From contig JBBPTG010000212.1 of NCBI GenBank assembly GCA_038093975.1, forward strand, positions 1 to 42,012: a DNA stretch of 42,012 nt, written 5' to 3'. The translations under genes were made by a program, and so were the position numbers. Under the pieces are notes generated by a model. The model searched no databases. It saw only the letters and a program-made list of their open reading frames with translations, and was not told the origin of the DNA. Below are positions 31,165 to 41,580 of this stretch, piece after piece. This DNA is from Chalciporus piperatus. Lineage: Eukaryota; Basidiomycota; Agaricomycetes; Boletales; Boletaceae. The number at the start of each line of letters is the position of its first letter. Positions within the stretch are counted from its first letter, which is position 1.

Positions 31165-32008
31165 CCTGGAGCGATGCAGCAGTACAAAGAATTCTCAACT
31201 ATGACAGTATCTCTGATGCTTTTCGGTGTCAGTAGGCAAACTTTGGCATGATGGCTGCACGCTGCTTTTTTCCCAAGCTTGTCAGATGGAACGGGTAGTT
31301 CAGTCTGACAGTGCTGGCATCTCCACATGGTCGAGTTGTTTGAGTTGGAGTGAGCCATGAGCGCTTGAGCTGTGGTGGGAACAGCCAGTGAGGTTAAAGG
31401 TAAATGAGAACCTTCACCAGATTTGGGGGCGTGCAATGCAATCGTGGTGATGGGCGGTATGCGGGTCTAAAGTCTTGCAGGGTCAGTTCATCGCGTGTTG
31501 AGGTTTCGACCCAATTGGCCAACAACTATAGGTACATACGGCGTCCATACACAAATATATCGACAGTGAATACATCATCCCTTCATGATGTAGGTCGCAT
31601 GAAGATGGCCTACCATCTGTTCAGAAGGGTCCATCACGAAGAAATATCTCACCCGAGCCTGGTTGGATCTACACGCAGCGAGGACCTTCTTGGAGCCAAC
31701 ATAGTACTGGTGCGTGCGGCGTTGCTCGATGCTGTTCAACTCAGAGTTGCCGACTCGAGCCAAAGACCGTGACTCCGTCCCGAAACGCACGCCTGTGGAT
31801 GAAACACCCACAATTCAGCCACTGATTTCTGAAAATTTGATGATGGGGAAGAACTAAGCAAGCGTTTACTGAGTGCATCTGTATGGTATGAATGAATGTG
31901 TGTCTCTTCCTGGAGGGGTGATTGAGTCTAGTCTCCCAAAGGCGGGCGCAGAACCTCAGTCAGATATTCCAATTCCCCCGCTTGTCCAAAGGCCCATGTC
32001 CGTTGCGT
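31165..32008. other. No gene identified
   Basis: A minus-strand ORF (31008-31436) contains a possible C-x2-C...H-x5-C zinc-binding run (WRCQHCQTELPV...CSHHAKVC), which could be a C2H2-like finger of a broken gene. The remainder to the DUF6533 stop has no supported feature. Confidence 0.3.
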
Positions 32009-33791
32009 CTACCTGGTCTCGGGTTCTCCGCACCCGTTCCGCTCAAGATCCAATGCCGTCATCCCAACATCCTGGCCCTCCATCAGCACATTGGTTTCCT
32101 TCCCAGAGCTCCCAGATAGACACGCCACGTCATCGCCACTTTCAAACTTGCCATTGCTGATCCACCAATCGGGACCTGCGTCATTGATTCTTTCAATTTG
32201 ACGGTCCACTTCGGCGCTCAGAGAACGCGGACTGTATGAGCGAGCTGTAAGTCCTCGGAGGTTTAGGACAAGGCGCTGACCAGTAATGCACAGCAGGTTC
32301 AGGCCGAAGCTGCATAAGCATCAAAGAGCCAATAATCAATGCTGCGCACGTACATTCGGGAACGATATACTCACGTCAGAGATAAGGTATATTTTGGACT
32401 CTGAGGTGAGAAAAGTAGATTGAGTAAGTAAATGAAAATATCAAGCGAGGCGAAAATTGATTACAGATGCATACATAGTCCTAAGGGTGGCATAGATTAG
32501 TCAATTGACATCCAGTGAAAGTCTCTACTTACCAAGTCAATGCAGTGAAAGCATTGAAAAAGGTGTTCACGATGTAGAACAGAATAGCTAGATGATGAGA
32601 TGATTAGACGATCAACACACAACAACACCCAATAGTTTTAGCTTGTGCCTTACCATCACGGAAGAGGCGACGGAAAAGAGGAGAAGGATAAAGACAGTGG
32701 TTTTCTCTTGAATGTTGCCAAAGACTTCGCACTGTGATCCCGAATATGGCAGTTTCCAAGATGAATCTATGTTGAAGGTGTTCGGATGAGCAAATGAGCA
32801 TCGACTGTGATACCCTTGGGGAGAGACCAAACCTTGCGAAGGGTAGAAACCACTGTACACATTAATTAAGTTAGCTTGTGAGTGAATAGAAGCATGGGTG
32901 AACGTACGGTGAACTCTGCAGAACATCGAGTAAGACAAGGATTCTCAGCTACAGCAGCTGTTTTTTAAAAGGTGATATTACATACGGTGAATGATTCCAA
33001 TACATATCCCGATTACACCCAGATACTGAAATTCGCCAACTGGGAAGGGCATGAGCTGAAAAGCCGAACAAGAATCACAGTGACACGCACATGTTGGAGA
33101 TTTAGTACCATAGCCTGTCATGACGATGGTGAGCAAGAGGTATAGGATGTAGCTGGTGATTAGCGCTGCGGCTATACATCTCCGAAAACTCCAAATAGCC
33201 CAAGCGCGCAGGAGCAAGATTACTACCCACAAGTTAGAAAACCGACATAGATAGACTCAGAGCTGGATTCCACTTACTGTGTATGGACTCCGAAGAAAAA
33301 AACATAAAGAGGACTGCGCAAAGGTTGTAAACTTGACATAACTACCCATCGACACAAGTGAAACAGAAGGTGAGGTGAGAGCGTATAACAAAGGTTATTC
33401 GGCTCACTGATTGGGAGTCCTGGCCATATACTACCCATTCCGTGTCCAAGACCTGTATGTAGGTTTGACCTAGGAGATTTCCGTATCGGTTGAAAAGAAA
33501 GATAACTTTGGTGATGGTCCATGGGGCAAGCCAGATGAACTCAACCTACATGCCCACCGTTTCTTTGATAGATTGGTAGTGATATGACAATTTGACGTAC
33601 CTCCTGATCAAGAGTCAGTATGTGATCGTAAACAAGGCAGGAGTAGCCAGCAAGGCCCAGAGTCCTGTAGATGACGCAAGATCAGTTCACGCATGGCCGG
33701 TGGTCGCGCGAAAGAAAAATGACGAGAAGCTAGTGTCACACACTCACTTCCGTATCCAAACGTCTTCAAGGAACAGTTGGGGGCTTTCCAT
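32009..33791 (-). CDS. DUF6533 multi-pass membrane protein
   Basis: The ATG at 33791 opens MESPQLFLEDVWIR. Splicing (GTGAGT...CTACAG) gives LGLAGYSCLVYDHILTLDQE, and a second intron joins VEFIWLAPWTITKVIFLFNR, the DUF6533 hallmark. Later exons provide LCAVLFMFFFGVHT, VILLLRAWAIWSFRRCIAAA, LITSYILYLLLTIVMTGY, GEFQYLGVIGICIG, and LAILFYIVNTFFNAFTALTW, each a likely helix. They are followed by a cytosolic tail GQRLVLNLRGLTARSYSPRS and a stop at 32009-32011. The whole family layout (about seven helices, short N-terminus, RxLVLNLR tail) is present and no disabling mutation was noticed. Such proteins are very numerous in Agaricomycetes and of unknown function. They resemble receptors in topology. 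Confidence 0.75.
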
Positions 33792-34781
33792 GCAGCAGCG
33801 GGTAAATCGGATAGGACCGCTCCTCGACGATGCATGAGACAACAGTGGGAGTGAGCGGGAATAGCTGCCGTGACTATAAGTATGACCGCATGAGGTGATA
33901 CACTCAAAGCATAACACACCTTGCTGGCATTCAGGGGACCTGCCTCTACAAAGCATTACTTCGTGTAACGTTATGTATCGCTGAAGAACTGTGCCATTGC
34001 AGCATTATAATAATAATCCATCAAGTCAAGCCAACTGTTCAAACGTTCAACGGTCCAGGCTTAACTGTCAGTATCAATCTTGAATATTTGGGGGGTGTTG
34101 GTTCCGACATGGTGGGAATTGAAGAAAAGTTAGGCAAAGTTCACCGCCTACCGTTTGGGTGTGACCAAATATTAACTTGGCAACATAGGCGCATTTAGGT
34201 AATGTTACGGAGTATTCAAGGTCAAATTGAAAGTGGCCGCTGAGCGCTCTGCGTCAACTTTGCGCCCCGTTGACCAAGTGTTGCTGACATGGCAGCATCG
34301 TTCGAGACCAAGTCTACCGAGAAACACAAACACACTAACGACCACCATTCATAACGACCAAGAAATGTTTCACCATCTCGACTAAGGACACCAGCTGGCA
34401 ACTATTAGGCACACTCGCAGCTTGATATCGCTAAACCATTGTCATCGACCCTAACTTGCCCGCTCCAAGCCCGTCGCCCGGATCAACGTTCAACCCCAGA
34501 GCAATGGAAGAAACCAAGTCCAAGGTATGATTCTATCAATTGCCTCCTGGATGTCGGTGACTCTCACAGTCGATTGTCAAACCATCAACTTAATGTCTAA
34601 TTTGTCTGTCTTTCCAGGCGGAGAAGGAATACGTACCTCAATTCTTCCTTCTCCTCGTGGATTGTCTTTCTTGATCGTCCTCTTATTTCATCCATTGTTT
34701 CATCTACATGATAATCATTCTTCCGCTACCCCTTTGCTCGTGCACCTCATCCAACCTTCCCCGACTGGCACTTCATCCTCA
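33792..34781. other. Intergenic region upstream of two divergent genes
   Basis: No domain-bearing ORF is present. The stretch separates the minus-strand DUF6533 gene from the small plus-strand ORF and presumably holds both promoters. A short ATG-led piece at 34504-34524 (MEETKSK) with a GTATGA donor could be a 5' leader exon, but I cannot connect it to coding. Confidence 0.4.
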
Positions 34782-35058
34782 ATGCCCGTGACGCCATATA
34801 CATATCCCCCGCACCCCCCACAACTCCAAATGGCTCCCATGAATGGGCATGGTTACGATAATGGACATACGGCTGTGAATGTAAGGTACCGCGAGCGAGA
34901 TAGGGAGTACAATCGATCAGGGTGACCTTCATCCCCACTCCTTCCTTCCTTCTTGTTTCAAATTCATTCATCAGGTCAAACCCATTTATCCCAACGGATG
35001 TGTCTCCCCAGGAGGCTTCCGCCAATGGAAGATCTTCGTAGGATTCGTCGTGTATTCT
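34782..35058 (+). CDS. Small hypothetical protein, Pro-rich N-terminus
   Basis: I do not recognise it. The ATG at 34782 opens MPVTPYTYPPHPPQLQMAPM, followed by an acidic/basic stretch VRYRERDREYNRSG that ends at a stop at 34923-34925 if unspliced. A GTGACC...CCCCAG intron (34923-35011) would add a short basic tail. There is no neighbour context to suggest a role. It could be a chance ORF. Confidence 0.25.
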
Positions 35059-35839
35059 AGTTTACTGTGACTTTCTGTGGGCCAGAGGAGGAATGTTCCG
35101 CTTTTCCTCGGTCTCTGTATGACCATGAATAAGCTTCATGTGTATCAAGTTTCGTCAATGAACTGTGTTCTGTCAGAGGGATCTCGGGGTATCATCCTTC
35201 TCAGGGATCGTTGAGAATTAATACTGTTAGTGGCAAAAAAACAATATCTAGGGCAGCAAACGATTTGTCTTGTGCTCAAGGTGCTGCATCTGCGAACCTA
35301 GCCAATTTTTTGGCAGCCTTAGGAACCTCGTTTTGGACAAGGTGTTAGTAATCGTGCTGTAAGACACTCTTTGGGATCGTTTAGGTGCTGAGAAGGCTTG
35401 CTTAGCTACGAAAGAGCGCTGAACAGCCGTTCATTCAAGTCGCTGTGTCGATGTGGTACTTCTGCTGTGTTATACAAGGGCTGTGGATATAAATAGGCGG
35501 ACTGTAAGAGCACATCGATCTGCTGCTACGAAGTGATGGAATGGTGGAGAGACATTGAAGGACTGCAAGCACGGATTGGAACGAGCGGAGCAGTCGAAGT
35601 CACAGCGTATTCAGACTCGTAATCGAAAGCAAAGAAAAAGGGGGGAAAGCAGTCGAGTGGGAAACAAACGCCGGGAAGCCGCCGACGCCAAGAGGAACAC
35701 GGTTACAGACGATTGGAGGGAGAAGCGTACAGATGTCGGTTTTGGTGAGTGATGGGCGCGTTTATGTTTGATGATGGCGTGACGTGGATCAGCATCAGTC
35801 TTCTCACACTCGGAAGCGGCGCTGGTGGACATTCTCAGG
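35059..35839. other. No gene identified
   Basis: The 35555-35752 plus-strand ORF is Lys/Arg/Glu-rich and lacks conservation clues. The rest is AT/GC-balanced, without repeats. It probably contains the breakpoint of the aminotransferase-family piece. Confidence 0.35.
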
Positions 35840-36415
35840 AATCGTCACCCCCTCCCTCTGAGCTCTCCGCCCGTTCGTTCCCCTGGACCCAGTTTCCCAG
35901 CATATCGGGCCTTCGATACTACCCTCCTTCGGCTCCTGACCTCTTTTCCAATGACTATCTCTCGCTATCCACCGACTCCGTTATGCGGGAGATCTTCCTC
36001 AAACGTCTTCACTTCTTCACTCTAGTCCAACTTGGAATCTTCGGTTTAACGGGCTCGCGCATCTGCAATGGCAGCTCCGATGGCCACAACGCGCTCGAAC
36101 GACAGGTGGAGCAATTCTACAACGTAGGGTCTGCATTGACCTTCTCCTCTGGGTTCGATGCGAACATGGCGTTTTTCAGCTGCGCCCCCGAACCATCGGA
36201 TGTCATCATATACGATCAACTCATGCACATGTCCGCGCGACAAGGCTTCCGCTCGACGCTCGTTCGCATGTCGTAGATCCGCCTACCAGTTCGCCCATAA
36301 CCCTGGTGCGGGCCTGGAGAAGACGTTACAGGACGCTTTGAAGAAACACCCAGATGGCATCGCTGGAAAAGTTACCATCTTTTCCATCATCGAAATCTCT
36401 ACAGCATGGACGGCA
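35840..36415 (+). pseudogene. Alpha-oxoamine synthase family (KAPA synthase-like, class II aminotransferase fold) fragment
   Basis: The plus strand reads YYPPSAPDLFSNDYLSLSTD, LTGSRICNGSSDGHNALERQ, VEQFYNVGSALTFSSGFDAN and MAFFSCAPEPSDVIIYDQL, then MHMSARQGFRS. After a frame change come FAHNPGAGLEKTLQDALKKH and YSMDGT at the end. The order matches the N-terminal half of BioF-like PLP enzymes, which condense an amino acid with an acyl-CoA. The parent's LGSTGSRLLDGNS motif is eroded to LTGSRICNGSS. The catalytic Lys and the C-terminal small domain are missing: coding switches at about 36415, in mid-codon, to a histidine kinase. An in-frame TAG at 36274-36276 also interrupts the sequence. Not functional. 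Confidence 0.65.
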
Positions 36416-38285
36416 CTTGAAGAACACTGTCAACGGAATGGTTGTTCGACTCCGGGCGTTAGCTGCCGCGGTCACTGGTGTCACATTGGAAGCTGGTTCT
36501 CGAGGGAAACTGGGCGGACAAGCTCATGTTCCTGATTTCGAAGGTGTTGGGTGAGAATTGGTTCGCCATGTGGGTGGTCGTTGCGTAGAGGGCTGCAATG
36601 ATGTTCATCTTATCGCAGGTCAATCGGATGTATTCAAGACACCGGTCAAAGGTGAAACGTCGACCTTGAAGCTTGAAGGGCGCTGTTAATTCTATGGTGG
36701 ACCAATTGAGCGCATTCGCATCGCAAGTAATTCGTGTCGCTCTGGAGGTCGGTACCCTGGGTATCTTGGGCGGTCAGGCTCGTGTCGAAGGTATACAAGG
36801 TACTTAGGCAGACTTGACACGCAATGTCAACGTGAGGTTTTCTTTATCTCTCGCTCGTGCAACACGTGGTGACAAGACTTTTGACGCAGAAAATGGCTAG
36901 CAATTCGATCGACCAAGAGTGTTCCATCTCGGAAGTTACAAAGGCCGTCGCCTTGGGTGACCTGAGCAAGGCCGTCAACGTCGACGTTCAGGGAGAGATG
37001 TTGGACTTGGACACGGCTGTCAATTCTATGGTTGCACAGTTGTCTATGCTTGCCAACGAAGTTACCCGCGTATCGTTGGAAGTCGGAACCGAGGGTATTT
37101 TGGAGGACAGGTTTATGTCCCTGACGTCCAGGGCATGTGGAAGGTTCGACATCGCTGGCATCAATGGTATTCATTCGAGCACTGACACGGCATCTTGACG
37201 CCCAGGTTTTGACGGACAATGTCAACCTGATGGCCATGAATTTGACCCACCACGTGCGTTCTATCACTGGGGTCACCAAAGCCGTCGCCGCTGGTGACTT
37301 GACCAGAAAGATCGAAGCCGATGTGCGCGGTGAAACAAGGAATTGAAGGAGACCGTTAACGGCATGACTGAGAGTTTGAGTTTATTCGCCGATGAAGTCA
37401 CTCGTGTCGCAAGAGAAGTTGGTACGGAGGGGCGCGTGACTGGAAGGTGAGCCGAAGATTTCTGGATAACGCAGCGTACTGATGTCGGTGGGTCGCAGGA
37501 TCTCACGGACAATGTCAATGTCATGGCTGCTAACGTGGGTATTCATTTATTTGTCTTTGCCTTCTGCTTTAACATGATGTGCTTTAGTTGACCTTGCAAG
37601 TGCGAACCATTGCGGTTGCAACTGTGAGTATTCTGGGATTCAATTTTGAATCTTAGTTAACGTTCTTCCAAGACCGCCGTCGCCCGTGGTGACTGACTCA
37701 GCAAATTATCGGCGTCTCTGTCTCCGGAGAGATGTTGCACTTAGTCAACACCATCAACGGCATGATTGCACAGTGGGCTATCTTTGCCAAGGAGGTCGAG
37801 AAGGTTGCCTTCGAAGTCGGTACGGAAGGTCAACTAGGTGTCCAAGCCGAAGTCGGCAACGTTCAGGGTATCTGGCAATTACGTGCGTTACAGTTCACGC
37901 GGTCGTTGGCCCGGGTGTTTCTCATGTTGGATTCTTTGCAATGCAGGATATCCGTCCCATGACCGAAATCTTGACAACGCAAGTCCGTGGGTTCGTTCAG
38001 ATTGCCGCTGCAGCCATTGAAGCTAGCGGAGAGATGGACTCGCTGAAGACTCAGATCAACCAAATGGTTTTCAACTTGTAGGATCACACTGCTGCGAGGG
38101 AGGCCGCCGGGTTGGCCAACAGATCCAAGTCGGAGTTCCTGGTCAATATGTCCCATGAGATCTGGTACGTTACACGAGTATCATTCACACTTCATTTCAG
38201 CGGTTTGCTGATATGAACATAGGACGCCAATGAACGGTGTTATTGGTATGACGGAGTTGACTCTGTTAACGACTTGACAAGGAGA
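36416..38285 (+). pseudogene. Nik1/Os-1-type (group III) hybrid histidine kinase fragment: HAMP repeats to H-box
   Basis: Repeated HAMP units are obvious: [137 protein letters not shown] and [20 protein letters not shown]. Then comes the phosphoacceptor region NRSKSEFLVNMSHEI, joined across an intron at 38165 to TPMNGVIGMTEL. The parent is the cytosolic osmosensor feeding the HOG pathway and the target of phenylpyrrole and dicarboximide fungicides. The ATPase and receiver domains are absent and the 5' HAMPs are cut. Defects: TGG to TAG at 36805-36807, a base loss near 37101 (LGGQ to LEDR), another near 37694 (GDLTQ lost), and CGG to TGG at 38163 next to the H-box. Decayed. Confidence 0.8.
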
Positions 38286-38639
38286 GCATGCATATATGAT
38301 CATACACAACAATGTATTGCATTGTAATCAGTTACAGGGGCAGACGAATGATACATGAGTGCTTTGATGGGATATCTACAACCCCAACCACAGCAAGCGC
38401 CCTCTGGTCGGAATCACAACTCAAACTGGTTTTTTCGCCCTGGCAGCACCCTTTCTGGGGCTGGGTCTCCGCCGCCAGGACAAGCCACTGAGTTGAAGCA
38501 TGAGAAGAGCCTTGATCAGGCACGGTTGTGACCTGGAGTTGGAAGTGAGGGTAGTGGTGGGGGGGTACCTACAACTTCCAGTAAGAGTGGGAAGATGGCG
38601 AGAAGGAAGGCGAGTGGATCGACGTTCTTGAAGCGGCGA
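38286..38639. other. No gene identified
   Basis: The kinase coding ends here. A minus-strand stretch of 64 codons (38332-38523) has no family features and may be the decayed 3' part of the neighbouring minus-strand gene. Confidence 0.3.
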
Positions 38640-39808
38640 GCAGTGGCGAATTCACTGGTGAAGGGTCATCAAGCACCTCCAGGATGGGGGGAAACCGTCA
38701 CTCGGACCAAACGGATGGCCGACGTCAATGCAGGTGCCTCATGGGGCTGCGCTGACGAATGCGGGTGGAGGAGGTGCCAGGTTTTGGTCGATGCAGTTCA
38801 GTGGGATCTGTTCTGGTAGTACACCACGGATCTGCTCATTGCGTCGGAGTGTAGTTTGTCAAGACGTCAGTGGCGAAGCCGAAGAAAAAATCAGTACTCA
38901 CCAAAGAGTATAACCTCGTAGTACTGGCATAACCTGAGGGGGTTGCAGACATGATCTGAATGGAATACTCGATCTTTTTCGCAGCGTCTGCGAGCACCAA
39001 CGTCCTTAGAATCGATCAGGTCACCTTTAAATAATGGCGCGCCATAAGCTGTCCATACCTGCCTTCCATGCTGGACGGTGCTCTTTTGGAGGCTACCCCA
39101 GGCGGCATCGTCGTCCAGAGGAAATGCACGATGTAGCGCCCTTCGGATGGAATCAAACAAGCCCGCCCGAGTGTCCAACTGCAAAGCCCTGTGGTCAATA
39201 TTCCAATATAAAGGTATTCGGGATGGAAACGAGTGCCCACAGGGATCTTGCGCGAGAAGCTTGCCTCGAGGTCCATCTTCACATCCGGAAGGTCTACCGG
39301 CACTATGACGATCTTGAGCATCTCGGCAGGCGAAAATTCAATTTCCTTACTCCCGTCATCAGATATCTCCTTGACATCGTCGGCATCGACAGTCCCTGGG
39401 CTCTATTTTCATGCAAACCTCGACAATCTCAACTTTGTCGCCGTCATCTTCCTCTTGTTCAACATGCTGATTCCGAACGGGCGTGGATGTGACGCGCTGC
39501 GGAGCTTCCAAGATCTGGATGTCGTCATCCTGCACTGGGCAAGCGTCATCATTCGATTTCGAAGCTGGAGTCTCGACAGGTGTTTTCAATGGCGTCTTGA
39601 ACGGCTTCTTCAGACTGCTTGCAGAGCTATATGGTCTCGTTACTTGAGTTCAACGTCCCAAGGTCATCAGAACGACATCTCGGCAACCCGAGCAATTAGC
39701 TTACTGAGTGGCGGTGGCATACTTGCATTCTTCGGCTTTCCCAGTTACGTTCAACCTTTGCCCTCTTCTGTTGACATTGTGTTGACACGTTGCTGGTGTC
39801 GTCGCCAT
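38640..39808 (-). CDS. Unidentified minus-strand gene, frameshifted
   Basis: The ATG at 39806-39808 starts MATTPATCQHNVNRRGQRL. After a likely intron come SSASSLKKPFKTPLKTPVET and an acidic run QDDDIQILEAPQ and EQEEDDGDKVEIVEV. Further exons read EFSPAEMLKIVIVPVDLPDV, KMDLEASFSRKIPVGTRFHP and EYLY. After a frame change come LDTRAGLFDSIRRALHRAFP, LDDDAAWGSLQKSTVQHGRQ, VWTAYGAPLFKGDLIDS and LRLCQYYEVILFG, then a GTGAGT donor near 38906. A Pro-rich tail (QNLAPPPPAFVSAAPWG) may follow. It is a coherent protein with a basic/acidic disordered N-terminus and a folded C-terminal domain I cannot name. The frame change near 39200 is the only obvious defect. The transposon at 39897 lies in its promoter, with 80 bp between the start codon and the target duplication. 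Confidence 0.45.
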
Positions 39809-39887
39809 CGCGCTGTAGCGCTGTAGTGTAAATAAATAATGAGTTATAAAGTGCTTACATAATATGTCAGGACGAGGCCTCCATGTT

Positions 39888-39896
39888 TTTTTTACA
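39888..39896. repeat. Left 9-bp target site duplication (TTTTTTACA)
   Basis: Identical to 41550-41558 and directly adjacent to the outer edge of the left terminal inverted repeat. Nine bases is the typical duplication length of Mutator-like elements. The run of T makes chance agreement somewhat easier, but the ACA end also matches. Confidence 0.8.
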
Positions 39897-39948
39897 AGGG
39901 AATGCAATTCTCCCACCTCGTATCGGACGCAAGGTCACGTGACACCGA
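39897..39948 (+). repeat. Left terminal inverted repeat
   Basis: 52 bp, matches the reverse complement of 41498-41549 at 51 of 52 positions. It contains the palindrome GTCACGTGAC, a possible transposase or bHLH (CACGTG) binding site. Confidence 0.9.
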
Positions 39949-40146
39949 GTCGGTTCGGTGTCATGTGACTTTGTTGATTGCCAGACATCAGTACATCAGT
40001 GTCCGACTGTGTCCGAGCCTCCGACCAGCCACCAGCCACCGCCCATCAGTCGTTCGAACGAAGACAGCGACCACACATACTCACCAGAGACCCCACCAAG
40101 CCACCAGATCAAAAATACTCGTTGACGAAACCGATCGACGAGTGAA

Positions 40147-40879
40147 ATGCGTCGGAACGACGCTGAAAGCGCGTCCAGCCGCCATGAAACACGACCAGAC
40201 GAGTCGTCAATGCCATCCGACGAAGGTGATGAAATTGCGAGCGAGATCAAGGGTGTAGAGGGCGCGTGGTAGGTGTCGAAAGCTACAATGCGAGAGAAGA
40301 CCCCAAGCGAGACGGAATCATACGAGGAGGTCGAAGAAGTGGTGGGCGACAGGGCTGGGGCCGGGAGAGTCGATGACATCCGACGTAGCAATCGCGACCA
40401 CGGCCGACGCCCACAATGGGCAATTATTCGAATCAGGTTGAGCGGAGATGTCCACAGACGAGACTGCTGCGACAACCACAGCAAATGTGTCCGTTGACGC
40501 AAATGCGAACGAAGACTCGCCTAACAATCCCCAGAGCGTGCCGCTCAAGGGGAAACCGCGGATGACGACGACGACAAACGGAGTTGTTCGCGCATGCTAG
40601 ACAAGCACGCTGCACAAGTCGAACGACGCTGAAAGCACACCCAGCCGCGAAGAAACACGGCGGAAAGAGCCTTTCGACGGGCGTGTGGTGGAGTTGGGGT
40701 TGTCGAGAGTCAAAACGATCGTGTCGAGCGATCCCGAAGTTGTACAGGTCGAGGGCAAAACCAATTGCAAACGAGCGGGAAGCACCGCCCGCGCTCGCAG
40801 ATACACGGAGATCGTCGAGGAGGACGCTGGGAGGCTCACAGACAAGCTGGATGAATGGGAGAACGATGAAACACGCTGA
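40147..40879 (+). other. Repeated coding-like segments inside the transposon
   Basis: Two plus-strand stretches resemble each other: MRRNDAESASSRHETRPDES (40147 on) and SNDAESTPSREETRRKEP (about 40619 on). The second continues as SRVKTIVSSDPEVVQVEGK and ends at a stop at 40877-40879. Between them lies MSTDETAATTTANVSVDANA (about 40448). The translations are acidic and Ser/Thr-rich, like a disordered cellular protein. They may be a captured gene piece or a chance result of CGA-rich sequence. Confidence 0.35.
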
Positions 40880-41497
40880 CATGTGTCGATCAAGGGCGTT
40901 GAGGTCAGTCGAGCGATCGATGTCGAGGGACGAAGACCATGGTCAGTACGACGCGACGAACGAAGACGACGCACCTGCATAGTCCCAATGAACGAACCCC
41001 AAACCCGAACGAGCGAGTGCGACGACGACGAAGAGTCGAATGCGCGGTGTGATCGCACAGGCGCACGAACGGAGCCGTGCGGCCGTGAGCTCGCCAGGTC
41101 GACGAAAAACGAGATGTCGAGAGACAGGGGAGTTGCAGAGCGGTGAAAATGATGCCGAACGCGACCGTGACGCAACGCAACGAGCAACGCCGATAGCGAC
41201 TCACAACGAGTCGAAACGAAGACGCTAGGAGCGGACGAAGAAACGCGTCAGAACCAGCACTACACGCGCAGGTTCATCAAAGACTCACCTAGGCCGTCAC
41301 CATCACCATATCCCCATCACGCCAGACGACCCATTGAACCCACGAATCGCGCGGATGGATGCCCATACTTTCATGTGTAGTCTCAGCAGTATTATACCTC
41401 ATATTACTGAAGTACTATATACCCGAATACAATATCTTCAGCAACACTCCTAGCCCTGACTCTCAAGCTCACTCCTCCACACACGAGACGAACTGGT

Positions 41498-41549
41498 TCG
41501 GTGTCACGTGACCTTGCGTCCGATACGAGGTGGGAGAATAGCATTCCCT
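41498..41549 (-). repeat. Right terminal inverted repeat
   Basis: Inverted copy of 39897-39948. The outer edge ends in GCATTCCCT and is followed directly by the 9-bp duplication. Confidence 0.9.
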
Positions 41550-41558
41550 TTTTTTACA
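41550..41558. repeat. Right 9-bp target site duplication (TTTTTTACA)
   Basis: Direct copy of 39888-39896 flanking the other end of the element. Confidence 0.8.
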
Positions 41559-41580
41559 TACCTCATGGCCTTGTATGCAC

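Larger units (their letters stand above)
39897..41549. mobile_element. Non-autonomous Mutator-like DNA transposon, 1,653 bp
   Basis: The ends are inverted copies of each other for 52 bp (39897-39948 and 41498-41549) with one mismatch at position 10. The outermost bases are AGGGAATGC and the inner ones end in GTCACGTGACACCGA. A perfect 9-bp direct duplication flanks the element. Long inverted repeats plus a 9-bp duplication fit the MULE group. I see no transposase (no DDE domain, no zinc knuckle), so the element would depend on an enzyme encoded elsewhere. The interior is rich in CGA/GACGA words and open in several frames on both strands. Near identity of the ends suggests recent movement. Confidence 0.85.

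Noticed and set aside
39996..41187. Long minus-strand ORFs inside the transposon
   Set aside because: CGA-rich sequence leaves several frames open on both strands; translations are Ser/Arg/Leu-rich with no transposase motif.
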